A DNA stretch of 64,000 nucleotides from Heracleum sosnowskyi (lineage: Eukaryota > Streptophyta > Magnoliopsida > Apiales > Apiaceae), in the NCBI GenBank assembly GCA_030848705.1, contig CM061238.1, positions 45,981,133 through 46,045,132 of the forward strand, read 5' to 3'. The notes under the pieces are model-generated. The model had not been told where the DNA came from. It made no database searches and was given only the letters and a program-made list of their open reading frames with translations. Position numbers and translations under genes: made by a program. The first letter of the stretch is position 1; each line of letters starts with the position of its first letter. This document shows positions 56,001 through 64,000 of the stretch, in pieces.

Positions 56001-57134
56001 CACAACCACAACATCCAGAAATCGAGCCGAAACGACGCCAATTCGCGAAGAACCGGCGACGGCCGATTTTCCGGTCAACACCAAAACGAGTTCCAAACTT
56101 ACAACTGTCGACATGTATCGATTACTCTACTCACGATCTATCTACTGGTGATAGTATAAACAACAATCGAGTTCTGGAAATCAAATTCCGGCCAAAAGCT
56201 TCAAGCTTTTCCGGCGAGTTTATAAAGTTCCGATTAGCTCGATTCTGAACACAAAACTCAAATTAAAAATCATCAAAACACTCCTTACAACACATACAAC
56301 TTATTCATATCATCAATTATCAAGAACAATCACAAACACAGATTTCCCCAAATTAAATAAATAATTCGAAATAAATAAATAAATTAAAAATCGGGAAAAC
56401 TCAGAAATCATACCCACATGAATTTTGATGGTGGATTTAGGTAGAGGATGATGAGAGATTTGATTTGGTTACAAGAACATCGAAATCGGATTCCGATAAC
56501 GCCTTCAAAAGTTGGTTTGATTCTCAAGAACACGAAGAACACGTTTCAGGGGTTTTTAGATTTTTAACTGTAATTAAGCTTAATTATATGAAAAACAAAG
56601 TACGATTTGCCTTTTTATATTAAACGGAAAATAATACCCCAAACGACATTTTTGGATCGATACTGATCCGATAGATCGCTTTAAATACAATTTAACAAAA
56701 TAAACGCTTTAAATCTTTAATAAAGCAGAATACACGTTTCACGAGACGATAAGCATCCATAAAGTACGGATAACTACAAGTATCGTTTAATTCAAAATAT
56801 ACGAACCAAAATACCTTTATTGCGAATATTTTCGAATACTTCCTACTTTAACGAATGAAATATTGGTACGAACGATATACCAATCTCCCGAATAATTTGG
56901 GAACGATCCAAATTTTCTTTTCGATAATTAAAATAAAATAAAATAGTATGACACCCTTTTCAAAATAATTTCAAATTCCCCACACATTTCACATAGCACC
57001 ACAATATCACATATTCAATCATTTAACGAATAACTTAGCACGTTTAAACAGATAAATCATTTAATAACTCTTAATATGAAATTAAAATTTCATTTCACAT
57101 CATATAATAACACGAAATTTTTCCGGATCTTACA
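53038..57134 (-). repeat. Element C 5' LTR, remainder after the D insertion
   Basis: Continues the eighth unit (to the GACC at about 53588) and then the U3 part of the LTR to TTACA at 57134. Together with 28693-29424 it makes 4829 bp against 4830 in the other LTR. It includes the TATA tract (53624-53638), the palindrome (55219-55230) and the GC-rich island (about 55842-56090). Differences from the 3' LTR are scattered single bases plus a one-base deletion near 53366. Confidence 0.93.
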
Positions 57135-57139
57135 GTGTT
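57135..57139. repeat. Target site duplication of element C, right copy (GTGTT)
   Basis: See 12013-12017; this copy appears to be the unmutated one. Confidence 0.8.
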
Positions 57140-59582
57140 GCTCCTGACGCTAGTGGTGCTCCTGATGTTGAGCCAATCCTGATACAACCACTTAGCTCTA
57201 GACCAATGACAGATACTATCACAAAAGCACATGATAAATTAAAAGGGATTGCTATTCCTGATCCTGATGTTCCTGATGATTCTGATGCTGATGATAGTGA
57301 TGACAGTGATGATAATAATGATGAGAAGGATCAGCTTGCTACAACAATCAAGTCTAGTCTTGGAACCAATTTTGGTTCATCAAGCACATTTATGGCTGGC
57401 AAGGCTACTTCTGGAAAGGACTTACGTCAAGACTTTTCTGTTCCTTCTGAAATGACTCCTGCTGAGGCACTTAGACTATATGAATGGAACAATTCATGGT
57501 ACAGATCTTCTGAGTCTGTTAGTTATCCATATTCTTTGGATCATGCCTATGATGCAGTGAAACTAATTGAGAATCAAGGCCTGAAGAATCATTTGAAGGC
57601 TACTACTCTCTTATCCAAAGGCCTCAAACATGAGATTGATTTTGTCAAGGCTGCAACTGATTCAGTGAGGAATGACATTGCTCAAAACTTTACAAAGGTG
57701 CCTACTGTTCTTCAACTAAGAGTGGTGGAATCCCAAGTAAAGTCAGTTATTTCTGAAAAATCCTCCATTAATAGCAGAATTGATTCACTTGATTCAAAGG
57801 TAACTGATATACAAACCTCTCTTGCCTTAATTTTGAATTTATTGTCAAATACTGATGTCAAAAAGGGGGAGAAGGTAAGTTCTACAAAATGTATACCTGA
57901 TCTAGTATTAAGGAATAATGATGATGATACTGGAAATGATGGTGATGACAAAGTTCTACAAGGAGAAACCTCTGATGCTGCTGTTATGAAGACAATTCAA
58001 ACTTCTCAAAGTCAAACAACGCAGTCAACTCATATTTCTGATTCTGGAATAAGGACAGTGAGAACATTGGTACAATCTCAGATCCTGACGGAAAAACAAA
58101 TCCTGACAGGTGATCAAATCCTGATGACTGATCAAATCCTGACACCTGGTCATGGACATACACTTTCTACAATTCCTGAAGGTAATGAAGATGTTCTCAT
58201 TGAAAATCCTGAAGATGCTGCTAACCTATTCCAGAAGTTCAAAACAATAGATGGAAATGTTGTTACTCATTATCATACTGATAAGAGAGTTCAATAATTA
58301 TTTGCAAGGAAAGCACTCTCTACAACAAGTGAAGAATATCATGATCTCTCACAAGAAGAATTCTTAAATCAACAGAGAGAAATGATGGACAACTTTAATA
58401 ACCCTGCTCCTACTAGAGGAAGAGGAGGCAGAGGTAGGAGAGGTGTTAGAAGAGGAAGAAGAAGCTCATCAAGTCAACCAATGCCTAGACAAACAAGGTC
58501 TAGAGGATTAAGAATTGAAGAAATTCCTGAACCTACTCAAATTCTAGTAGTTCCTGACAGGTCTACTTTTGGTGATGATGGAATTGTTGAAGAAGAACCA
58601 GAATTAAGGAGAAGATCAAGACAATCAACTCTCAGCAATACAAATCAAATTACAGATTCTAATCCTGATATTGTTCCTGACAATATTCAAGATCCTGATG
58701 ATTCTGAAATTCTGCAAGAGGTTGATTTATTAATTCTTTCTACAGTGGTTGATTCACACAATAAGGAAGTAGATGAAGAAGAAGAAGACAGAAGAAGAAG
58801 AATAACAAGGTCAACAAATATAGATTTTCAGCTCTATAAGCAAAAACTCAAAATTTCAAATAAAGGGTTGTGGAGAAATGCAAGAAGACAACAACCTCAG
58901 CTAGAGAAGAGTTATGCTTATGAGAAAGAGAAAGATAAGAAGTGGAAACACATTGACACACTTAGGTGTGATAGACCTATCAATTTTCAGGCTGGTGGAA
59001 TTATCACAAGTGCCTCAAGTGTTGCTGATTTTTCTGAGTCATTTAGATCAAAAGCACTCCGGCTTCAAATGTTCTCAAATCTGAGGCAAATGGCAAACAA
59101 TTCAATAGGAGGTATTGGACACAGGGATGTTGAATATCTGAATACACCTCATGTTGATCCTTATGCCTTGACTGAAATTGGAGAATGAAGTGTGCAAAGT
59201 ACGGAGTGACATGATTTTGGCAACAATAAGAAGAAGACTGGATGGAGGCAGAAATTTCAATGGTGATTATACTTCCATGTACTTAAATCAGAGAGGTCAA
59301 GATGTGGAAATGCAAAGGGGCACTGCTGTTAAAGAAGTGACTTTTGGTATGACTCAGTTTAATCTTAATCCTGATGGGAAGGAAATTGCTTATATTTTGC
59401 TTGAAGAGCACAGTCTACAGAGAAGCTCCATACAGAATCTCAGAGCAGCTATCTATCAGATAAATGAGGAAGATGAAGAACTCAAAGATCTAAAAGAAAT
59501 ACTTATTCAGATTCTTGAAGACAAGGAAGAAAATCTTTTGTCAAGCTTCTTGAAGATGAATTTGTTCTACCAGAAAATCTGA
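57140..59582 (+). pseudogene. Element B ORF2, 3' part
   Basis: Continues the frame broken at 12017. Acidic Asp repeats (57260-57330), a coiled-coil-like stretch (57720-57850), KKGEK over the polypurine run 57860-57875, a QILT repeat block encoded by ATCCTGA motif copies (58078-58145), an Arg/Gly-rich segment (58410-58470) and a conserved C-terminus ending FLKMNLFYQKI. Lesions: TAA at 58295-58297 in place of Gln, and near 59184 a deletion of roughly 70 codons relative to E that also ends the frame. 57206-58294 and 59178-59582 are open. Not functional. Confidence 0.88.
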
Positions 59583-59676
59583 GAAGATAAGTTTGCTATT
59601 GTAAATACTTGTACATTTTGTAATTAGTTTTTGACATTACTGAATCTAGAAATCTATACTTTATTTTACAAAGTAT

Positions 59677-59691
59677 AAGATTGGGGGAGAT
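59677..59691 (+). other. Element B polypurine tract
   Basis: AAGATTGGGGGAGAT directly before the LTR. Confidence 0.88.
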
Positions 59692-60243
59692 TGTTAGATC
59701 AGGATTCAATGATCGTCAGGATCTAGACTCAACTGATCAGGATTGTTGACGTCATCAGTATTACATGGTCATCAGTATTGTACATACGTCAGTATCAAGA
59801 TTATCATCAGGATTTCTATATCAGGACTGGGATCAGGATTGATCATCAGGACTGGAAGCTGATCAGGATTTCTATTTCAAGTTGGTTTATGAGTCTAGTT
59901 AAATAAGGAAGCTTATTTTGTCGGTTACTTATTTATAGTAATGAAGCTATCAATTTAGGACAGGTTTCGATCTTTGTAATTGATCAGGACTTATCATGTA
60001 ATTGATAGAGAAGCTGTGTAGTATATAAACACAGTTTAGGTTTCGATTTATATCGATTATTCACACGAGTATAATTGTAACCTTGAAGCTCTTAAGAACT
60101 CAGAATTTCTTGAGAGAGTTTTGTAACAGTTTTATAACAGATTTAATAAAAACTGTTATCATTCATATTTGTGTATTAAAAGTCGAGAATCTTATACAAT
60201 TGTATTCAACCCCCCTTCTACAATTGTTATTTACTGGGCAACA
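59692..60243 (+). repeat. Element B 3' LTR (552 bp)
   Basis: TGTTAGATCAGGATTC..TTACTGGGCAACA, the same family as the E LTRs in reverse orientation but about 50 bp shorter. TATATAA is at 60022-60028 and AATAAA at 60145-60150. ATCAGGATT/ATCAGTATT motifs are dense at 59695-59880. Confidence 0.93.
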
Positions 60244-60254
60244 AATACTTATGG

Positions 60255-60560
60255 TAATTTGTTTAATTTTTGATAATATCACCTTAATTCCTCAATTTTA
60301 TGCTTAAAATTCAAAATAATTGCATTTTATCCTTAATTTGTTTAATTATTGATAATATCCCCTTAATTCCTTAATTTTATGACTTAAAATTAACATTTCT
60401 TACATTTTACCCTTAATTTGTTTAATTCTTTATAATAGCCATTATCTCCTCAATTTTATGCTTTAAAATTCACATTAATTGCATTGTATCCTCAATTTGT
60501 TTAATTCTTGATAATACTTCTAGTAATTTTGTTTCATTCTTGATAATAATCTTTTATTTT
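60255..60560. repeat. Minisatellite, about 80-bp unit, three and a half copies
   Basis: The phrase TAATTTGTTTAATT-TTGATAATA recurs at 60255, 60334, 60414 and 60493 (spacing 79, 80, 79) with a shorter copy at 60524. Units are AT-rich and diverged. It lies in what appears to be intron sequence just before the acceptor at 60566. Confidence 0.8.
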
Positions 60561-60566
60561 TTGCAG

Positions 60567-60750
60567 GTATTTACAGTTTATCCAGAGGTCGTCTGAGATT
60601 TCTTCCTATTCTTGGGGAGCCGCAGTATTGTCATATTTGTTCAGGGGTTTAACCAAGGCTGCTCACAAGTCCGCCAAAGCTATTAACGGGTGCACCATGC
60701 TTCTACAGCTTTGATGCTACATAGAATAATCGCGGAGCGGGTACAGTGCT
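60567..60750 (+). pseudogene. Broken exon of a plant-mobile-domain (MAIN/PPP7L-type) protein
   Basis: After TTTTTTGCAG (60557-60566), a good 3' splice site, the frame starting at 60568 contains SSYSWGAAVLSYLFRGL and NGCTMLLQL, the pattern of the aminotransferase-like plant mobile domain found in MAIN/MAIL proteins and in some transposons. TGA at 60712-60714 stands where the family has Trp, and a frame change follows. Element F starts at 60751. It could be a host gene remnant or part of a PMD-carrying mobile element. Identified by eye from the family pattern. Confidence 0.6.
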
Positions 60751-63700
60751 TGTGACGCCCTCCAAACCCGGGGTACAGATTTGAGGAGTCATCCGACCAA
60801 CGGAATACTAATTAACACATGCATAATATATATAGAGACACAATTACCCCTTGACCAAGACCGCATCCAGATTATGGCAATGAACACAAGCTACTACAAT
60901 CTTTTATTATTACAAACCAGTTTTATCAGAGTTATTACATCACAACTAAAGTTCAAATCTAGACATTAAATCTAGAAAAACAAAACAACAACTACCCTGC
61001 CAATAACAGTGACTCGAGGGGCTCTCCTGACTGCTGGTGAACTATCGGTCACGCTATGCCAACTCATACTCTCGCTTCACTGGAATAGGGTTAGAAAACA
61101 ACAAGCAAGAGTGAGCCAAAATTGCTCAGCAAACATCAACGAATCATTTCTATCACAGTTGTAAGGATATGAATTTAAGATATCAGAATCAACAATATTT
61201 AGCTAACACATGCTTTGTATCAATAATGATTGAAGTAAAGAATTAGAATTTGGCTTATACATTTTATTCAAATCAAAGGTTGTGCTGCTGGCCAGCCACG
61301 CATCAACCCCGGACTAGCTCATGTCATAGTCCTCTACTGGATCCCAGGCCAATCTGGGCCTTAAGTTATTCCGACCAATTACTGGTCCATTTTTAAAAAC
61401 ACATGCCAATTCTATAATAGGGTATAAACAATAACATGCTCAATAAGATGAACTGAATGTATAGTAATTGCAAAAGAGTTTCAACTGTTCAGTATCAAGT
61501 GAAGGTCGAGAAATAATCATGGAGTAATTTCAATGGTACAGTGTACTCATTCAATAAGGGAATCAATATTGGTAATCGTTAATCAATAACCGTAATTGGT
61601 AGTCAAGATGGAAGTCAAATAATCAAAGGTTGTCAATGATAATCAAAGGATGATAAATAGCAACAATAGGTGGTAAACAATAATCAAGTAAATTGGAAAT
61701 AAGGGTTTCCGATGCAGATCAAATCAAAGAATCAAGAATTTCTAAGGAAATGGAATCAGTTGTCCAAATGCGGTTAAAAGATGGATAATTTGAATTGTTC
61801 TGGGGATAACGGTATTCAAGTAATCAAGACAATAATAATTTTTATCACAAGTAAAGGCACAGATACTTGCCTGGTCTAAGCTGCTGTCGGATCGACTCTG
61901 CTCACTCTACTTTCCCCTTTCCCTTGCTCCGGGAACTCGATTCTATAATTAAACAACTCATCACAATAAGTCTAACTATTCTCGTTCTACTCTCGACACT
62001 TATTCAATCAATAATCACAATCAAACAAGTAACCGGTTACGTATCGGACGTCCGGTATAATTTACGATATTTAAAACTCAGATGTTTGCCCTAGCACGGG
62101 CATATACAGACTATAAAACACAACACACAATTAATATGAACCATATAGCACTTATAAATATTTTTAAAACATCGTCTGAAACTCATTTGAATTTTTAATA
62201 AGTCATTACTAATTTTTAAATCAAAAATCGGATTTTTAAATCCAATATAAACATTTAAATGAAAATAAATCAATTAATAAAATTAATTGACACTCTTTAA
62301 ATGCTCAAACTATTTTTAAATAAATAAATAGGCTTGAAAATAATTAAACTGAATTTTTAATTAATTAAATCTAATTAATAATTAATTTTTAAGAATTAAT
62401 TGATTAAAAGAATTAACCAATTAATTAATAAATTAATTATTAATTAAAAATAATTAAAATAATTAAGTTTAATCAATTTTCGGATTTAAAATAATAAATA
62501 TAATTTATCAGAATTTTTCTGGTATTAAAATATATTTTTAAAATAAAAATATGAATTTTTAAAGTTTTTAAACTATTTTCGAATTAAATTTAAAAATAAA
62601 TTCAAAAACAGTTTTCTGAAAATGAATTAGGGTTTTGAAGATTGAAACCGGGTCGAAAAATCGGGTAAACGGGTCGGGAAGAACGAATCCGGGTCACCAA
62701 GAACAACCCGCCGGAATCTTGGTTTTCCAGAATCCGGCCGGCGTCCGGTGGCCGGACTTCGCCGTTTCCGATCAAAACAAAACCAAACCATAGGGCTTTT
62801 GTTCGCTTTTGCAAGACAAACACAACCCACATACACACACATCTGTCCCATGCCGGAATCGTGCCCAGAATTCATTCAAAGAACTCGCCGGCGACGACCT
62901 CGGCCGGAAACCCGATCTACTTAAATCCTACATGAAACTCAAAGATTAATATACCAAAATAAAGCTTATAACTCATACAATCAAAGCCCTTTATCAAAAA
63001 CAATGTCAGATCAATATCAAGAACGTACGAATCGAAAGAAGAAATCGGGTCAAAACCCGAAAATCAAACCCGACTAAATTGAACTTAAACATGAAATTAA
63101 AGCATGGATTCTTGCTAATTAGAACCCTAGGAACATGTTAGAAGCAACCAATTGAACGGAGAATCAACAGAATGAAAATCCCCAAATTAATTAAGAACCC
63201 TAATTTTAATTCGAAACTTGTAAAATCAATATAAAATCGAATACTTACCAGATGATGATGAGGTTGGAAGATTCTGAAACTAGATTTTTGGGGCTTTGAT
63301 TTGAGTATAAGAACTTCAAATTTGGACTTCAATAACCCTTAGAACGAATTGATTGAAGATCAAGAACACAAAATAATTTTTGGGAATTTCGAATATTTTT
63401 GAGTAATTTCTGAAGAATTGCTAGGGTTATGAAGTCTGATTGGTCTTTTTATATTTCTGGAAAAATAATACCCCAAATAACATTTTTGGATCGATATTGA
63501 TTCGTTAGATCGTTTAAAAACCCTAATTAGGTCAAAAACACGTTTTACTAAAAATAAGGGGTTAAAAAGGTTGATGATTATCCAAATTGATATATATCAT
63601 TATATAACTAATGCTCAAGAATACTAGGGCTATAACAACTTCAATATTGATATAGAACGATAAATCCGTCCCCTTAAGCAATTAGGGTTCGGAACGATTT

Positions 63701-64000
63701 TTCCTTTTTCGGATCAAAAATTGAAATTAATTTGCAGAATCAAATAGGTAGGGTTAAATAGAATCCCATAACCCTTTCGATAACGATTCGAATACGAAAG
63801 ACGAAGAATTAAAAATGAATGTATGAAATTTCAACGGGGCTCTTGAATTATCAAAACGGCTCAAATTTGAAGAAAATTCCAAATGACGAAATTTTTGAAA
63901 GGGGCTTCCGACTCACCATTTAGCACATAATCACACACTAAATATCATATAATAATATTCCAATATTCCAAAATACATATTTTAGATTAAATATATCATT
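60751..64000 (-). mobile_element. Element F: 3' or solo LTR of a diverged relative of element C, cut by window end
   Basis: Starts TGTGACGCCC; the preceding GTGCT may be its target duplication. It shares with the C LTR the block GCTGGCCAGCCACGCATC (61285), CCGACCAATTACTGG (61371), GTAACCGGTTAC (62029-62040), the AT-rich run (62150-62520) and the CGCCGG-rich island (62640-62910). No PBS lies to its left, so the left edge is an outer end (3' LTR of a minus-strand element, or a solo LTR). No coding region recognised; short frames here are not called. Confidence 0.8.

Larger units (their letters stand above)
12018..57134 (-). mobile_element. Element C: non-autonomous Ty3/gypsy chromovirus derivative (LARD-like) with 4.8-kb LTRs
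   Basis: On the minus strand: 5' LTR (57134 down to 19684, expanded by a tandem array and by insertion of D), PBS (19681-19670), a 2.8-kb internal region without intact genes, PPT (16863-16848) and 3' LTR (16847-12018). Ends are TGTAA..TTACA. Without D and the seven extra array units the element would be about 12.5 kb. I counted about twenty differences between the LTRs outside the array (about 0.4%), so it is recent although it encodes nothing intact; it was probably mobilised by proteins of a relative. Confidence 0.88.
4885..60243 (+). mobile_element. Element B: decayed Ty1/copia Sirevirus, interrupted by C (and split by A at its left)
   Basis: Visible parts: gag from the first zinc knuckle (4885-6185), pol (6205-9540), spacer, ORF2 (10055-12017 and 57140-59582), PPT and 3' LTR (59692-60243). 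About 10.2 kb belongs to B itself. The 3' LTR and proteins are of the same family as E. It carries nonsense and frameshift mutations in every gene and is the oldest element of the nest. The base after the LTR begins AATAC, a possible target duplication whose partner would lie off the left edge. Confidence 0.9.

Noticed and set aside
61867..62875. Short frames in the F LTR (61867-62094, 62602-62875)
   Set aside because: Low-complexity translations of AT-rich and CGCCGG-rich LTR sequence, not kept in the C LTR.

Overview
The window is a block of nested plant LTR retrotransposons. I see no intact host gene, tRNA, rRNA or prokaryotic signal. The only host-like sequence is a short broken exon of a plant-mobile-domain protein at 60567-60750. 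A plant nuclear genome is indicated by four Ty1/copia elements of Sirevirus (SIRE/Maximus) type with large gag proteins and an extra ORF after pol, by a chromovirus-derived Ty3/gypsy element with 4.8-kb LTRs, by tRNA-iMet primer binding sites (TGGTATCAGAGC) in four elements, and by AT-rich DNA. A eudicot is likely, but the species cannot be named from this sequence.

Layout by insertion order, with element names A-F used throughout. B (plus strand, Sirevirus) entered what looks like an intron of the plant-mobile-domain gene. Its 5' end is off the left edge; it is visible from 4885 to its 3' LTR end at 60243. A (minus strand, Sirevirus, 1-4884, its 3' part off the left edge) sits in the first zinc-knuckle codons of B gag. 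C (minus strand, Ty3/gypsy derivative, 12018-57134, target duplication GTGTT/GTATT) sits in the ORF2 of B. D (plus strand, Sirevirus, 29425-53032, TSD GTTTG) sits in the right-hand (5') LTR of C. E (minus strand, Sirevirus of the same family as B, 33515-43999, TSD GATGG) sits in the integrase region of D pol. F (minus strand, diverged relative of C) begins at 60751 and runs off the right edge.

Condition: A, D and E are young. A gag and the visible pol are open. The two 1019-bp LTRs of D look identical to my eye. The 600-bp LTRs of E differ at two sites. D has intact gag and ORF2, and its pol is broken only by E. E has open gag and a single 2265-codon frame in which pol, cut inside RNase H, is fused in frame to ORF2. 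B is decayed by several stops and frameshifts. C keeps only degenerate pol remnants between very long LTRs, as LARD-type non-autonomous elements do.

The most unusual structure is in the 5' LTR of C. The terminal 1284 bp of the LTR plus 3 bp next to the PBS form a 1287-bp unit present eight times head to tail (starts 19684, 20971, 22258, 23545, 24832, 26119, 27406, 28693). The unit runs from the PBS edge to about 40 bp downstream of a TATA tract, which is the extent expected of R-U5, i.e. minus-strand strong-stop DNA. The other LTR has one copy. A second unusual feature is that each Sirevirus family carries its own short motif (D: TCAACGAAA/TTTCGTTGA; B/E: AATCCTGAT/ATCAGGATT; A: ACTGTC/GACAGT), scattered through LTRs, linker-coding parts of gag, pol and ORF2, and spacers. 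A third is that all four Sireviruses have a splice-acceptor-like TGCAG/GG just after the gag stop, at the start of the pol frame, whatever the relative frame.
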